The notes under the pieces were generated by a model that worked only from the letters and a program-made list of their open reading frames with translations, did not search any database and had not been told where the DNA came from. Below, one piece after another: positions 16,332-28,126 of a DNA stretch of 64,000 bases. The stretch spans positions 1,426,001-1,490,000 of the forward strand of contig NZ_CP121208.1 of the NCBI RefSeq assembly GCF_029625435.1. The letters run 5' to 3'. The translations under genes were made by a program, and so were the position numbers. Positions within the stretch are counted from its first letter, which is position 1. Every line of letters starts with the position of its first letter. The DNA is from Arcanobacterium canis (GTDB lineage Bacteria; Actinomycetota; Actinomycetes; Actinomycetales; Actinomycetaceae).

Positions 16332-17519
16332 GTGGCCGAAGAGCACCCCACATTCCCCGTTGTCATGCGCGGTTACGACCGCGCCCAGGTCGATGAGCGT
16401 GTCTCGATGCTCGAGACACAACTTGAGCATACCGTGCGCCAAGTTGAATCACTCGACTCTCAGATTCTTTCTCTTTCCGCTGAACTTTCACAAGCGCGTG
16501 AACAGCTCAAGGAAACGGAACGTCCCTCATACTCTGGTCTCGGTCAGCGCGTTGAGAGACTCTTGAAGTCAACCGAAGAGCAGGCTCTTGATGTCATGAC
16601 TCGTGCTCGAGCGGAAGCGAAAGCCCTCGTGGACGGAGCAAAGGCACAGTCAGCGTCGCTCGCTGATGCCGCTTCCCACGAAAGCCAGTCGATTTTGAAT
16701 GCGGCCCGCACTGAGGCCACAAACGTCAAAGCATCAGCTGAATCAGAGGCCAGCGCGCTGGCCGAGATGTCAAAGAGAACGTCAGAAGAAATGGTCGCCT
16801 CAGCAGAACGTGAAGCAGCACGCTTGCGTACAGATACCCAGGCAGAAGTCGCTGCTCTGCGAGCGAAGGCTTCCCATGATGCAGCTACCACTGTCGCTGA
16901 AGCTGAATCAGAAGCCACAGCAATGCGCACCGCCGCTCAAGAGGAAGTTGCTGCGCTGCGTTCTGCTGCTCAATCCGACGTCGCTGAACTTCGGGCACAA
17001 GCAGAACAAGAAGTCGCTCAACTCCGCGCTCGTGCGCAGTCGGATGTTGCCGAGCTTCGAGCCCAGGCCGAACGCGAGGTTGTGGAGTTGCGTAAAAAAG
17101 CTGCCCAGGAGCTTGCCGACGAAGATGCACAGTTGCGTGAACGTGCCGAAGCGATGGTCGCATCTGCTGAGGGCGCAGCCGCCGACGCCGAAACCCGCCT
17201 TGTCACGGCGACACAGCGTGCTGACTCCTTGACGGAGTCGTCAACGAAGGAGGCGGCAAAGCTCCTTGAAAACGCGCGCACCGAAGCAGCGTCGATTCTC
17301 GATGGAGCACGCAAAGAAGCTGCACGGATTCGCGAAAGCGCAGCCAACGACGCCGACCGAGCAAAGTCTGATGCCGATGCACACATCGCATCACTGATGG
17401 AGCAAAAGACAAACCTCACCTCATATCTTGAAGATATGCGTGCGATGCTCACTGGTTCAACCACGTCACTGGCATTAAGCGAAGTCGTCGAAGCCGCTGA
17501 GCAACATCAGAAAAATTAA
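16332..17519 (+). CDS. DivIVA-like long coiled-coil protein with 11-residue repeats
   Basis: A 395-aa protein starting at GTG 16332 after AGGAGG (16316-16321). The first 45 residues (FPVVMRGYDRAQVDERV) match the DivIVA/Wag31 N-terminal type that binds curved membrane. A linker (about residues 55-75) and an alanine/glutamate-rich coiled coil fill the rest. From about residue 196 to 261 the sequence falls into consecutive 11-residue units such as AALRSAAQSDV, AELRAQAEQEV and AQLRARAQSDV, hendecads that favour straight or right-handed coils. It resembles the Scy/FilP and cellulose-binding-protein group of actinobacterial cytoskeletal proteins. A role in polar growth or cell shape is inferred. 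It is monocistronic and is followed by a very strong terminator. Confidence 0.75.
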   Translation: MAEEHPTFPVVMRGYDRAQVDERVSMLETQLEHTVRQVESLDSQILSLSAELSQAREQLKETERPSYSGLGQRVERLLKSTEEQALDVMTRARAEAKALVDGAKAQSASLADAASHESQSILNAARTEATNVKASAESEASALAEMSKRTSEEMVASAEREAARLRTDTQAEVAALRAKASHDAATTVAEAESEATAMRTAAQEEVAALRSAAQSDVAELRAQAEQEVAQLRARAQSDVAELRAQAEREVVELRKKAAQELADEDAQLRERAEAMVASAEGAAADAETRLVTATQRADSLTESSTKEAAKLLENARTEAASILDGARKEAARIRESAANDADRAKSDADAHIASLMEQKTNLTSYLEDMRAMLTGSTTSLALSEVVEAAEQHQKN

Positions 17520-17525
17520 TGCGCT

Positions 17526-17575
17526 GTGGGTGTGGCTGGTGTTCAGCATTGATGCTGAACACCAGCCACACCCAC
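17526..17575. terminator. 23-bp hairpin between convergent genes
   Basis: A perfect 23-bp stem (17526-17548 with 17553-17575) has a TTGA loop. It lies between the coiled-coil gene and the small Cys-rich protein gene and likely terminates both. Confidence 0.85.
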
Positions 17576-17589
17576 ATTTCTCTCACATA

Positions 17590-17880
17590 CTACCAACGGC
17601 CTTGTCCGCCACGCGCTGACCAACACGAGGTATGCCAATGGCGGCGGGCTTCTTGACCTGCCCGAGCACCCATGAGGTGTTCTTCTGTCCAGGCCACCTC
17701 GTGAGATTCTCCTGTCACAATTCGCCCTCCACAACCAGGGCAGATATACTCTTTCGCCGCCGATTTGATGTGATGAACCTTGTACTCGAGTCCCCCGCGA
17801 ATTTCGTAGCGCGTGTATCCCATCAGCGCATGTGTATTGAGCGGGCGGAATTCACGGTCATATTTCTTTGACCTACGCAT
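17590..17880 (-). CDS. Conserved actinobacterial small Cys-containing protein
   Basis: A 96-aa protein with a probable zinc site: CPGCGGRIVTG followed by a His-rich segment HWHTSCW (Cys47, Cys50 and later His/Cys residues). The N-terminus is very basic ([22 protein letters not shown]). Such proteins are often labelled ATP/GTP-binding protein in actinobacterial genomes without evidence, and I see no P-loop here. The gene overlaps the nucS stop codon by one base (TGATG), so it is translationally coupled to nucS. A nucleic-acid-binding accessory role is possible. Function is unknown. Confidence 0.7.
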   Translation of the reverse strand: MRRSKKYDREFRPLNTHALMGYTRYEIRGGLEYKVHHIKSAAKEYICPGCGGRIVTGESHEVAWTEEHLMGARAGQEARRHWHTSCWSARGGQGRW

Positions 17881-18575
17881 CAGAAGAGACGATCCTCAGC
17901 GTCGTCAAGACCACGCAGAGCATCGTAATCAACGACGACGCATTCAATACCGCGATCTTCAGCGAGGATGCGCGCTTGGGGTTTAATCTCCTGCGCAGCA
18001 AAAATGCCTCGAAGTGGTTGAAGAGTGGAATCTCGCCCGAGCAGCTCCAAGTATCGCGTGAGTTGCTCGACGCCGTCAATCTCGCCACGGCGCTTGACCT
18101 CTACAGCAATATGGGTACCCGCTGAATCGATCAACATGAGATCAACTGGCCCAATTGCAGTCGGATATTCACGACGAATAAGGCGCAGATTTGGCCCTAA
18201 TGCGCCTGTCTGAGATGCTAGAAGTTCCTGGAGATGGGCCTCAACGCCGTCTTTAATGAGACCAGGCTCTTCGCCTAATTCTTCCTCGTAATCGAGTGAT
18301 GTGTCGTAGAAGGAAATGACGAGCGCATCGTTGGTTTTGTCGTGATCGACTCGCCACACAGACGTAATACCGACGCTAGCCTGTTCCTCGTCTGGCTCAA
18401 GGACTCGGGTGGTACACGGCGCACTCATCCAGTTCAACGGCTTATACGATCCGCCGTCTGAATGAACCATGACGCCGCCGTCAGGCTTGACGATCAATAA
18501 TCTCTTCGCCCGATCAAGGTGCGCATCCAGACGCCCAGAATAATCAACCGAACATTCGGCAATAACAACACGCAT
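17880..18575 (-). CDS. nucS: Mismatch-specific endonuclease NucS/EndoMS
   Basis: A 231-aa protein. The ATG at 18575 follows GGAGG with suitable spacing, so the upstream frame extension is ignored. The N-terminal DNA-binding domain starts [16 protein letters not shown]. The C-terminal RecB-like nuclease domain shows the PD-(D/E)xK-type core: D145 in GPVDLML, then E159 and K161 in AVEVKRR. NucS cuts both strands at mismatches and replaces MutS/MutL in many actinobacteria. It is normally recruited by the beta clamp through a C-terminal peptide; here the tail ends in DDAEDRLF, consistent with such a motif. It overlaps the next small gene by one base. Its place behind the atp operon is the usual actinobacterial order. 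Confidence 0.92.
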   Translation of the reverse strand: MRVVIAECSVDYSGRLDAHLDRAKRLLIVKPDGGVMVHSDGGSYKPLNWMSAPCTTRVLEPDEEQASVGITSVWRVDHDKTNDALVISFYDTSLDYEEELGEEPGLIKDGVEAHLQELLASQTGALGPNLRLIRREYPTAIGPVDLMLIDSAGTHIAVEVKRRGEIDGVEQLTRYLELLGRDSTLQPLRGIFAAQEIKPQARILAEDRGIECVVVDYDALRGLDDAEDRLF

Positions 18576-18684
18576 ACTTCTTTTCCTCCAAGGACTCCAC
18601 GATACCAGGCATACATGAGTCATCCCATGTGGCAGGTAACATTTCGGTTCATTATCGTCGGTGGAAAGAATGCCTGTCAGTGGA

Positions 18685-18730
18685 CAGACGGGAAGGTGAG
18701 AACGCTTTCGCATTCTCACCTTCCCGTCTG
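18685..18730. terminator. 18-bp hairpin between DUF2550 and nucS
   Basis: A perfect 18-bp stem (CAGACGGGAAGGTGAGAA with its complement) has a 10-nt loop. It abuts the stop codon of the DUF2550 gene and should end the atp operon transcript before nucS. Confidence 0.75.
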
Positions 18731-19135
18731 TTACCAGTCAGTCGGCTCCTCAACCGGAGGGGCTGCATCCATCCACGACACTATCGCAGCGACCGCCACT
18801 GGGGTTGAGGCCATATACCAGGTTCCCCTCGGAGTCTCGAACTTGACGACCTGAAGATCAGATGTCGTTTCAGGATGGACTTCGAGTTCAATATCTGAGC
18901 GCTTCCACGTCTGTGAGGGGGCAAATCTCAGAGAACGGCTCGGGTACCAATCGATCTGGAATCTTTCAAAGACTGCAACTCCTCTGTGCCAGCGTTCATG
19001 GCCACTTTGACGGACAACCGCCTGAAATGACCCGCGCCGCGAAAGTACACGGCGCAAACGCCACACATAGGAACCCAGAATTCCAATCCCCACTACGAGG
19101 ATTGCAATGACGATCACGTACCCCCAATAGCCCAT
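18731..19135 (-). CDS. DUF2550 family membrane protein
   Basis: A 134-aa protein with one N-terminal membrane segment ([20 protein letters not shown]) and a basic stretch ([10 protein letters not shown]). A compact cytoplasmic domain contains WHRGVAVF and [18 protein letters not shown]. This is the DUF2550 pattern, nearly always found directly after atpC in actinobacteria. It follows atpC after only a 2-nt gap and so is the last gene of the ATP synthase operon. Function is unknown; its constant position suggests a link to the ATP synthase or membrane. Confidence 0.85.
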   Translation of the reverse strand: MGYWGYVIVIAILVVGIGILGSYVWRLRRVLSRRGSFQAVVRQSGHERWHRGVAVFERFQIDWYPSRSLRFAPSQTWKRSDIELEVHPETTSDLQVVKFETPRGTWYMASTPVAVAAIVSWMDAAPPVEEPTDW

Positions 19136-19137
19136 CG

Positions 19138-19406
19138 TCAGAGCTCCGTCGGATCAACTTCTTCGCCGCGGCGTCCGTCAACGACGACAAGAACCTTGTC
19201 ATGATCAACAGTGACAAAACCACGAGCAGTGTCGATCTCACCCTGGTCTGTGGTTGTACGGTAACGAACCGTTCCCGGAACCAGCACAGCCAGTACTGGG
19301 GTATGTCCAGGGAGGATGGTCATATCACCTTCGTACGAAGGTAACGTGACCGAGGAAACCTCACCTGAGTAAAGCTCGCCTGTTCGAGCAACCACCTGAA
19401 GTTGCA

Positions 19407-19407
<1 letters not shown>
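19138..19407 (-). CDS. atpC: ATP synthase F1 subunit epsilon
   Basis: An 89-aa short epsilon subunit (LQVVARTGELYSGEVSSVTL, then a conserved GDMTILPGHTP loop). Only the beta-sandwich domain is present. The long C-terminal helical hairpin of E. coli epsilon is absent, as in several actinobacteria. It contacts gamma and the c-ring in the central stalk. The ATG overlaps the atpD stop codon by one base, indicating coupled translation. Loss of the helical domain implies that inhibition of ATP hydrolysis does not use the classical epsilon mechanism. Confidence 0.9.
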
Positions 19408-20861
<1,454 letters not shown>

Positions 20862-20879
20862 TTACTTGTCAGGCTGGTC

Positions 20880-21770
20880 TTAGCCATTTTTCAGGCTGTC
20901 CGCGCCTGAGATGATTTCGGTGATTTCGGTGGTGATCTCGCTCTGTCGAGCGTTGTTCGCCAACCTCGTGTAGTTGCGGATGAGATCTTGAGCGTTCTCT
21001 GTCGCCGAGTGCATGGCTTGCTGGCGGCTCGAAAGCTCTGAAGCTGCCGCGAGCAAGAGCACAGAATGTACTCGTTGGTTCACGTACATTGGCAGGAGCA
21101 CTTCAAAGACTTCCTCTGCACTCGGTTCGTACTCGTAGAGGGCTTCTGGATCGTGTTCTGATTCCGGTGAATCGACAACGGCGAGAGGCAACATACGGCG
21201 AACCTCCACCGACTGCTTCACCATCGATTCAAACCGGGTAAAGACCACGTGTACCTCAGCCACGCCGCCGTCATGGCTATCAGCGAGGAAACGCCTTTGA
21301 AGCTCCTCAGCAATCTCAGCTGAGGTGTCGGCACTTGGCTTGTCTGATTCGCCTTCCCACGACTGCTCGATCTGAATCCCGCGGAAACGGAAGTAACTTT
21401 CACCGCGTCGGCCGAAAACGTACAGCTCTGGCTGCTTTCCTTCCTCACGCAAGTCGTCAATCAGTTTCTCGGTTGCTCGAAGAACATTCGACGAGTATGC
21501 CCCAGCCATGCCTCGATCTGAGGTCACGACAAGGATCGCCACACGATTCGTATCGTGGCGCTCGTTGAGCATCGGATGGTTGTCACGCGCATGAGCGGAG
21601 ACGAGTTCGATCGATTCAGTGAGCGCACGCGTGTACGGATCTTGAGCCAGGGCACGATTCTTCGCCTTGCCGATACGTGAAGCTGCGATCAGCTCCATCG
21701 CGCGGAAGACCTTTTCAAGGGTGCCTGTGGCCCTGATCTTCTGCTTGTAAACTCGCTGTGCTCCGGACAC
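20880..21770 (-). CDS. atpG: ATP synthase F1 subunit gamma
   Basis: A 296-aa rotor subunit with the usual terminal helices: MSGAQRVYKQKIRATGTLEKV at the start and SRQQAMHSATENAQDLI near the end. The conserved TSDRGMAGAYSSNV segment is in the middle. It forms the coiled-coil shaft inside the alpha3beta3 ring. It begins 2 nt after atpA and is followed by atpD. Mycobacterial gamma carries a short extra loop; a modest insertion of polar residues (WEGESDKPSADTSAE) is visible here around residues 170-185. Confidence 0.94.
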   Translation of the reverse strand: MSGAQRVYKQKIRATGTLEKVFRAMELIAASRIGKAKNRALAQDPYTRALTESIELVSAHARDNHPMLNERHDTNRVAILVVTSDRGMAGAYSSNVLRATEKLIDDLREEGKQPELYVFGRRGESYFRFRGIQIEQSWEGESDKPSADTSAEIAEELQRRFLADSHDGGVAEVHVVFTRFESMVKQSVEVRRMLPLAVVDSPESEHDPEALYEYEPSAEEVFEVLLPMYVNQRVHSVLLLAAASELSSRQQAMHSATENAQDLIRNYTRLANNARQSEITTEITEIISGADSLKNG

Positions 21771-21772
21771 TG

Positions 21773-23392
21773 TCAGCCTCGCTTACCGCGCACAAGCTGC
21801 TCTTGCGACTTGGTCGCCTCAACGGGCTGGTTATCAAGCTGTGCCTCATTGGTGTAAAGGAATTCCTTGTGGAATGCCTCCACGCCGCTGCGCAGCGAAT
21901 CCTCAACCTCGTCGAGCTTTGCACCAGATGCAAGGTCACCAAGAACGGAGGTGTTGGAGCGGAGGTAGCTCAGGAGTCCATGTTCGAACTTGTGAACGAG
22001 ATCAACTGGAACCTGATCGAGATAACCGTTTGTTCCGGCCCAAACACTCACGATTTGATCTTCAACTGCATACGGGGTGTACTGCGGCTGCTTAAGAAGC
22101 TCCATGAGGCGCTCACCTCGAGTGAGCTGCTGACGGGTAGCGGCATCGAGATCCGAGGCGAACATTGCGAATGCAGCCTGAGCACGGTACTGCGCCAAAG
22201 TAATCTTGAGCGTACCGGCAACCTTCTTCATTGCCTTGATCTGAGCGTCGCCTCCGACTCGGGACACTGAAATACCCACATCCACAGCAGGGCGCTGGTT
22301 CGAGTTGAACAGATCCGACTGGAGGAAGATCTGGCCGTCAGTAATCGAAATAACGTTGGTCGGAATGTATGCCGAAACGTCATTCGCTTTGGTTTCAATG
22401 ATCGGAAGACCCGTCATCGAACCGCCACCGAGCTCGTCAGAGAGCTTCGCACAGCGTTCAAGCAGGCGAGAGTGAAGGTAGAAAACATCGCCAGGGTAAG
22501 CCTCGCGCCCCGGAGGACGACGAAGAAGAAGAGACACACTTCGGTAGGCTTCGGCTTGCTTGGACAGATCATCGAACACGATCAGAACGTGCTTACCTGA
22601 GTACATCCAGTGCTGACCAATCGCCGAGCCGGTGTATGGCGCAAGGTACTTGAAACCTGCCGAATCTGAGGCAGGAGCGGCAACGATTGTGGTGTAGGCA
22701 AGAGCGCCGTTCTTCTCCAGTGTGGAGCGAACCTCAGCGATGGTCGAGCCTTTCTGTCCAATTGCCACATAGATACAACGAACCTGCTTTTGCGGGTCGC
22801 CGCTTTCCCAATTCGCCTTCTGGTTAAGAATCGTGTCAACAGCGAGAGCGGTTTTGCCGGTCTTGCGGTCACCAATGATGAGCTGGCGCTGGCCACGGCC
22901 AATCGGAATCATTGCGTCGATTGCCTTGATACCGGTCTGGAGTGGCTCGTGGACCGACTTGCGCATCATGACGCCCGGAGCCTGAAGCTCAAGCGCACGG
23001 CGTCCTTCGACGTCGGAGATCTCGCCGAGGCCGTCGATGGGCGCGCCGAGCGGATCCACTACGCGGCCCAAGTAGCCTTCGCCAACAGGCACGGAAAGAA
23101 CTTCACCGGTGCGGTGGACTTCCATGCCTTCCGCGATCCCGGAGAAATCGCCGAGAACAACAACGCCGATTTCGCGTTCTTCCAAATTCATTGCCAGGCC
23201 GAGCGTGCCGTCTTCAAACTTCAGCAGCTCGTTTGCCATCGCACCCGGCAGGCCCTCAACATGGGCGATGCCATCGGCAGTCTCGGTGACGTGGCCAACT
23301 TCGTCGCTGGCCACCTTCGCCGGCTCGTAGGAGCTGACGAAGTTATCCAGAGCTGCCCGGATCTCGTCTGACCGGATAGTCAGTTCAGCCAT
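21773..23392 (-). CDS. atpA: ATP synthase F1 subunit alpha
   Basis: A 539-aa non-catalytic nucleotide-binding subunit with P-loop GDRKTGKT at residues 174-181 and the conserved [18 protein letters not shown] block. The C-terminal helical domain has an extension beyond residue 510 ([16 protein letters not shown]), as is common in actinobacteria. It forms the hexamer with AtpD and anchors the delta subunit through its N-terminus ([19 protein letters not shown]). The gene lies between atpH and atpG. Confidence 0.97.
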   Translation of the reverse strand: MAELTIRSDEIRAALDNFVSSYEPAKVASDEVGHVTETADGIAHVEGLPGAMANELLKFEDGTLGLAMNLEEREIGVVVLGDFSGIAEGMEVHRTGEVLSVPVGEGYLGRVVDPLGAPIDGLGEISDVEGRRALELQAPGVMMRKSVHEPLQTGIKAIDAMIPIGRGQRQLIIGDRKTGKTALAVDTILNQKANWESGDPQKQVRCIYVAIGQKGSTIAEVRSTLEKNGALAYTTIVAAPASDSAGFKYLAPYTGSAIGQHWMYSGKHVLIVFDDLSKQAEAYRSVSLLLRRPPGREAYPGDVFYLHSRLLERCAKLSDELGGGSMTGLPIIETKANDVSAYIPTNVISITDGQIFLQSDLFNSNQRPAVDVGISVSRVGGDAQIKAMKKVAGTLKITLAQYRAQAAFAMFASDLDAATRQQLTRGERLMELLKQPQYTPYAVEDQIVSVWAGTNGYLDQVPVDLVHKFEHGLLSYLRSNTSVLGDLASGAKLDEVEDSLRSGVEAFHKEFLYTNEAQLDNQPVEATKSQEQLVRGKRG

Positions 23393-23426
23393 TCCTCTTC
23401 CTTCACTACTGCGGTTACCCGCGTTG

Positions 23427-24239
23427 TCACTTTGTCATTTCAGTTCGCACGTGGTTCAGACGCGTGGCAAGAGTGCCATCGATGACGTCGTCGCCGATCA
23501 TGATTCGAAGCCCACCAACAATCGTAGGATCGATGGAGGTGTGGATGCGGATTTCAGCGCCGTACATACGGCCGAGAATCTGTGCCAAACGTTCCTCTTG
23601 CGCTGCACTTAACGGGATCACCGATACAACTGCGGCAACCTGCTGATGAGCACGTGCAGCTGCAGCATCGACGAAGTCGCGTACCGACGCCGTCAGCGCG
23701 CGGTGGCCTGTCCGCGTCACTGCCTCTTCGACAAGGGCTTGTGTATACGCATTGCTCGCCCCCAGCACTGAGTGTGCAAGCTGGCTTCGCGAGGCCACAT
23801 CGTAGGAACGATCCGAAAGAGTCACGCGCAAATCGCGTTGTGAGTGGAGCATACGGGAAAATTGGTAAAGCTGTTCCTCAGTCTCGTGGAGGAGCCCTTC
23901 ACGGACAGCACCAATCAGGAGGGTGTCAACACCAATAACATCTAATGCTTCGCTCAGATCATTCAGTTCTGACCATGTATCACGGACCAACCCCTGAACG
24001 AGTTCGTTTACTTCTTCCGACACCTTGCCAGTGAGCACCTCGCGAGCAAGAGTCGCACGCGCATCAGCAGTGCGGGTGAGTTCCTGCAAGGACGCGTTCA
24101 ATGCAGCAGAGCCTCGAAGAAGATCCGCAACTGCGAAAATCTCATCGGCGAACTTCACCTCGTCCGACGCGTGCTCTGCAAGCAACGCTTCCCAGCGATC
24201 GCGGCCGCGAGCGAGGGACTTTTCACTGGTGATACGCAT
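23427..24239 (-). CDS. atpH: ATP synthase F1 subunit delta
   Basis: A 270-aa delta subunit, about 90 residues longer than the E. coli protein. This is the length typical of many actinobacteria. The conserved C-terminal part ([19 protein letters not shown], then a segment ending STIVGGLRI-like: [20 protein letters not shown]) joins the peripheral stalk to F1. Its ATG shares a base with the atpF TGA. The longer N-terminal helical region should interact with the b subunit. Confidence 0.93.
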   Translation of the reverse strand: MRITSEKSLARGRDRWEALLAEHASDEVKFADEIFAVADLLRGSAALNASLQELTRTADARATLAREVLTGKVSEEVNELVQGLVRDTWSELNDLSEALDVIGVDTLLIGAVREGLLHETEEQLYQFSRMLHSQRDLRVTLSDRSYDVASRSQLAHSVLGASNAYTQALVEEAVTRTGHRALTASVRDFVDAAAARAHQQVAAVVSVIPLSAAQEERLAQILGRMYGAEIRIHTSIDPTIVGGLRIMIGDDVIDGTLATRLNHVRTEMTK

Positions 24240-24798
24240 CAGGATTCCTTTACGCTCACCTTGGCAGTCGCCGAGGATTCCAATTCGTCGAGGAAACGAT
24301 CGATGACCCGCGAAGCGAGTTCTTGATCGGTCAACGCCTCACCAACGATACGTCCGGCAAGCTCAGTTGCCACACCACCGATCTGCGAACGCAAGGCGCG
24401 TGAAGCTGTTTCAGTGTCAGCAATAATGCGGCGCTGATTGGCATCGAGAATCGATGCCGCCTCATCCTTCGCCTTGTTCTGGGCATCCGCCACAATCGAG
24501 TTTGCGTTCGAATGAGCGCGCTCTCGAATATCGGCGGCTTCGCGGTGAACCTCTTGCAGCTCATTGTCAAGCACCTTGCGTTCATCCGCAATTTGCTCGC
24601 GCGCACGATCAGCAGCTTCAAGACCGCGCTCGATCTTAGCTGCACGTTCTTCGAGCATGTCCGAAAACGCCGGCCAGCCGAATTTATAGACGGCGATTGC
24701 CACGATGACAAAGGCGATTGTGCCCCAGATCAAATCTGGTAAAGCCGGCCATAACGGACTAGATTTACCCTCCGCCGTGAGAATAACCGTGGACAACA

Positions 24799-24799
<1 letters not shown>
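24239..24799 (-). CDS. atpF: ATP synthase Fo subunit b
   Basis: A 186-aa peripheral-stalk subunit with an N-terminal membrane segment (DLIWGTIAFVIVAIAVYKFGW) and a long charged helix (LEERAAKIERGLEAADRAREQ onward). It spans from the membrane to AtpH. It starts within the atpE stop codon (TGATG) and ends within the atpH start, so the three genes are tightly coupled. Confidence 0.94.
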
Positions 24800-25008
<209 letters not shown>

Positions 25009-25027
25009 TTATCCTTTTCTCTTGATC

Positions 25028-25834
25028 TCAGTGTTCTGAGACGGACAGGGAGATGTACACGGCAGTCAAAATCGCAAAGATGTAGGCCTGCAGTGCAGCG
25101 ATGAAAATCTCGAAGACAACGTAGATAATGCCACCGAGAAGAGTAATGGGTGCGATGGCATACCCGATGCCACCCATGGTGAAAAAGAGGTAGTGAGTAC
25201 CAACGAAGCACAATGCCAGAACGAAGTGGCCCGCAATCATATTCGCAAGAAGACGAACGGTGAGGGTGATGGGCCGGATCACGAAGGTGGATACCAGTTC
25301 AATCGGAACAATAATCACATACAAAGGCTTAGGCAGACCAGCAGGAGCAACCTGTTCAAGGAAATACTTCGGGCCGCGTGCCTTCACACCGGCGACGACG
25401 AATGCAATATATGCCACAATGGCATAGATCAATGGCATTCCAACCAATGACGTACCGGCAATCTGTAGTCCAGGAATCACGCCCGTAATATTCATGAAGA
25501 AAATTCCCAGGAAGATTGTCAGCAGCAAAGGCTGGTACTTGCGGCCCTCTTCTGTTCCAAGAATGGAATCACCGACGTTCACCTTGGCAAAGTCCATCAA
25601 GACTTCGATCGATGCCTGAGCCTTGGACGGCACGAGCTTGGCGCGCTTGGCGTAGACTACCATAATCGCCATGAGAATCAGAGCTGCGATGAGACGAATC
25701 GCCAGAATACGATTGAGCTCAAAAGGCGTCCCTGCAAAAAGAAGCGGAGCAGGCTTGAACTCGTGATCAAAGGTAGGCGGCTCAAATCCCTCAGCCAGGA
25801 TCGGTAACGCGGCGAGGCTCAAAACGTTAATCAC
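25028..25834 (-). CDS. atpB: ATP synthase Fo subunit a
   Basis: A 268-aa integral membrane protein starting at GTG. It has the essential arginine in helix 4 (SLVGMPLIYAI region followed by RPITLTVRLLANMIAGH, where the Arg of TVRLLANM is the conserved proton-channel residue). Five or six membrane helices are visible. It forms the proton half-channels next to the c-ring. A hairpin lies upstream at 25888-25912 in the gap before the AtpI-like gene. Confidence 0.94.
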   Translation of the reverse strand: MINVLSLAALPILAEGFEPPTFDHEFKPAPLLFAGTPFELNRILAIRLIAALILMAIMVVYAKRAKLVPSKAQASIEVLMDFAKVNVGDSILGTEEGRKYQPLLLTIFLGIFFMNITGVIPGLQIAGTSLVGMPLIYAIVAYIAFVVAGVKARGPKYFLEQVAPAGLPKPLYVIIVPIELVSTFVIRPITLTVRLLANMIAGHFVLALCFVGTHYLFFTMGGIGYAIAPITLLGGIIYVVFEIFIAALQAYIFAILTAVYISLSVSEH

Positions 25835-25887
25835 GAATCATTCTCCAACTGCTCACGGGTGGACACGGGGCGTCTGTGCCCTATACC

Positions 25888-25912
25888 CAGGTAACTCTAC
25901 CCGAGTTACCTG
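25888..25912. promoter_or_regulatory. 10-bp inverted repeat upstream of atpB
   Basis: CAGGTAACTC-TACCC-GAGTTACCTG is a perfect 10-bp stem with a 5-nt loop, 54 nt before the atpB GTG in the 129-bp gap after the AtpI-like gene. There is no T-tract, so processing, message stabilisation or an operator is more likely than termination. Confidence 0.5.
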
Positions 25913-25963
25913 ATGAACGCGATTCCTGTTGAACAGATGTTGAGAAGGTTGCCACCGCATTTT

Positions 25964-26389
25964 TCAGCGAATTTTAACCCCAGATTCCACGAACGGTATG
26001 GGCCGCGACGTGAGAATGACGACGTCGATCACCAGACACACCACCACCATGCCCCCAAAGGATGCCACGCCCAGCACTCCCCACGAAGTGGACATCCACA
26101 CACCGAACAGCGCCAAAATGCGCACGCCATATGCACCCACCGCTGCAACCGCCGACGCCGAACCAACAAGTGCCCAGACACCCCGACTTGCGAACTCAGC
26201 GAGAGCAAAAAACGCACCTGCCAGTACGAGCTGCGCACCGGCGTCGGGAGACACAAATATGCAAACAGACGCGCCCAGAATACCCATCAGCACACTCAAC
26301 GCCAGGTGTGCGAGAAGAAGGTCGCGTTCAAAGCTCGCAGCGGTGTGCGGTTGTTTCGCCTGCCCGGCGCCAACTGTCGCTTTATCCAT
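25964..26389 (-). CDS. AtpI-like membrane protein
   Basis: A 141-aa protein with four predicted membrane segments ([67 protein letters not shown]). It lies directly ahead of atpB, where actinobacteria carry an AtpI-like (i subunit) gene that helps c-ring assembly. Sequence similarity to AtpI is weak, so the call rests on position and topology. It overlaps the end of the wecA-like gene by 8 nt, joining the two transcripts. Confidence 0.6.
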   Translation of the reverse strand: MDKATVGAGQAKQPHTAASFERDLLLAHLALSVLMGILGASVCIFVSPDAGAQLVLAGAFFALAEFASRGVWALVGSASAVAAVGAYGVRILALFGVWMSTSWGVLGVASFGGMVVVCLVIDVVILTSRPIPFVESGVKIR

Positions 26390-27503
26390 GGGTCACCGAG
26401 GTCTCATGTCGCACGAGAACCCCACGGCCAAAGCCGCCTTTGGTGAGCCAAACCCCACCCACAAACGCCAACACAATGGGAAACACCACCCACCAGCGAT
26501 TAATGACGACGATCGCCACACCGGAGAATGACACGATGGCAGTCCAGCCGTACAACACGAGGACAGCCCATGTGTGCGAATGGCCCCTGCGCAGCAGTCG
26601 GTGATGAAGATGGCCCGAATCTGCCGAAAATGGCGAACGCCCCTGTCGCAAACGGCGAAAAACTGCCCAGACAAGGTCAATGATCGGGATGATCAACACC
26701 ATTGCAGGCAAGAGAATCGGCATATAGGCCGGAATCGCCTGCGGAGTCGAGACATTGGCGGGATCGATCTGTCCGGTCACTAAGATGGAGGCGCCAGCAA
26801 TAATTGCTCCGAGCATCAAGGCGCCTGAATCCCCCATAAAAATCTTTGCTGGGTGGAAATTATGCGGGAGGAATCCGATACAGATTCCCACCAATGCTGC
26901 CACTGCTGCGGTGGCCACCGACGTGTAATCGCCGGGGCTTACTTCGCGCGTCAGGTAATAGGTGTAAACAAAGAATGAAAATGCCGCGATCCCAACCACT
27001 CCGGCCGCTAAACCATCGAGTCCGTCAACAAAGTTCACTGCGTTTGCCACAATCAGCACAACGATAATCGTGGTGAAAATTGTCAATCTCACGCTTCCTA
27101 CGGTCAGCCCAAAGAAGGGGAACGTGACCAGTTGGACACCCCACCACGCCATCACTGCTGCAGCAATAATCTCGCCAGCGAGCTTCGCATACCATGACAG
27201 TTCCCAAATGTCGTCGATCACTCCAACCAGGCACATGACACCTGCCCCGACAACAATCCCCCAGATTCCTGACGACGCCGACAGGACGGGGCGCAGATAG
27301 GGAATCTGAGTTCCGATCACGATTGTCATCACGAATCCGAGATACATCGCCACGCCACCGAGCCGGGCGATCGGGACTTTGTGAACGTCGCGTTCTCGTA
27401 TTTGCGTCATCGCGCCAGTTGCAAGTGCCACTCGCAGCACGATCGGCACAAGAAGGTACGTCATGGCAGCAGCCAAGATCAGGATGAGGAGATAGACCCT
27501 CAC
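26382..27503 (-). CDS. WecA-type polyprenyl-phosphate N-acetylhexosamine-1-phosphate transferase
   Basis: A 373-aa polytopic enzyme of the MraY/WecA family with about ten membrane helices. Conserved cytoplasmic motifs are visible: [13 protein letters not shown] (the Asp pair), [15 protein letters not shown] (catalytic Asp/Asn) and [22 protein letters not shown]. Lysine and histidine pairs near [13 protein letters not shown] are also WecA-like. It transfers a sugar 1-phosphate, usually GlcNAc-1-P, to undecaprenyl or decaprenyl phosphate, starting synthesis of a wall glycopolymer. GTG start; GTGA overlap of 4 nt with the upstream tsaC stop. Placement between tsaC and atp genes is frequent in actinobacteria. 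The exact sugar is not assigned. Confidence 0.88.
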   Translation of the reverse strand: MRVYLLILILAAAMTYLLVPIVLRVALATGAMTQIRERDVHKVPIARLGGVAMYLGFVMTIVIGTQIPYLRPVLSASSGIWGIVVGAGVMCLVGVIDDIWELSWYAKLAGEIIAAAVMAWWGVQLVTFPFFGLTVGSVRLTIFTTIIVVLIVANAVNFVDGLDGLAAGVVGIAAFSFFVYTYYLTREVSPGDYTSVATAAVAALVGICIGFLPHNFHPAKIFMGDSGALMLGAIIAGASILVTGQIDPANVSTPQAIPAYMPILLPAMVLIIPIIDLVWAVFRRLRQGRSPFSADSGHLHHRLLRRGHSHTWAVLVLYGWTAIVSFSGVAIVVINRWWVVFPIVLAFVGGVWLTKGGFGRGVLVRHETSVTHG

Positions 27504-28126
27504 GCGAGTGCCAATCCGCTCACGCGTTCGATCTCCTCAGCGCGAATCGCTCCAGCACGGATCAATTCCATCTCGGTTTGAGAATTGAAACGAACGATCG
27601 ACGAGGGTATTCCCCCACCGCAACGACCGGCGTCGAGATACACGGCGACTGAATCACCCAAGGGATCGTGTGCCTCTTGCACGGTGTTTGCCGGCGGCTG
27701 TCCAGTGACATTTGCGCTCGTCACAGCCAGCGGCCCGACAGCAGTCAAAAGTTCGAGCGCCATGGGGTGGTTCGGCATACGCAACGCTACCGTCCCGTTT
27801 GTCTCACCCAAGTCCCATCCAATGGCCGGCTTCGCGGGAAGGATAATTGTCAATGCTCCTGGCCAAAACTCCTGAGCAAGCGTGTGCGCTACTTCTGGCA
27901 CAGATTCAACGAGAGATTGAGCTTGTTCCATTGATGCAACAAGGACGGGAGGCGGCTTTTGGCGTGTGCGTGACTTCGCTTCCAACAATGCCGTGACAGC
28001 ATCGGCACTGAAGGCATCGGCGCCAACACCATAGACGGTGTCCGTTGGCAGGCAAATCACTTTCCCCGCAGCAATCGCCTCCTTCGTCGGCTTAAGCCAC
28101 TCATCGTTTGCCGTATAAACGCTCAT
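27500..28126 (-). CDS. tsaC: L-threonylcarbamoyladenylate synthase (Sua5/TsaC)
   Basis: A 208-aa YrdC-fold protein. The KxR/SxN-type nucleotide site is visible ([17 protein letters not shown], then [12 protein letters not shown]). The later segment [16 protein letters not shown], followed by [14 protein letters not shown], forms the L-threonine/bicarbonate pocket. It makes threonylcarbamoyl-AMP for the universal tRNA t6A37 modification. It is the short form, without the C-terminal Sua5 domain. Four-nt overlaps link it to prmC upstream and to the wecA-like gene downstream. Confidence 0.93.
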   Translation of the reverse strand: MSVYTANDEWLKPTKEAIAAGKVICLPTDTVYGVGADAFSADAVTALLEAKSRTRQKPPPVLVASMEQAQSLVESVPEVAHTLAQEFWPGALTIILPAKPAIGWDLGETNGTVALRMPNHPMALELLTAVGPLAVTSANVTGQPPANTVQEAHDPLGDSVAVYLDAGRCGGGIPSSIVRFNSQTEMELIRAGAIRAEEIERVSGLALA

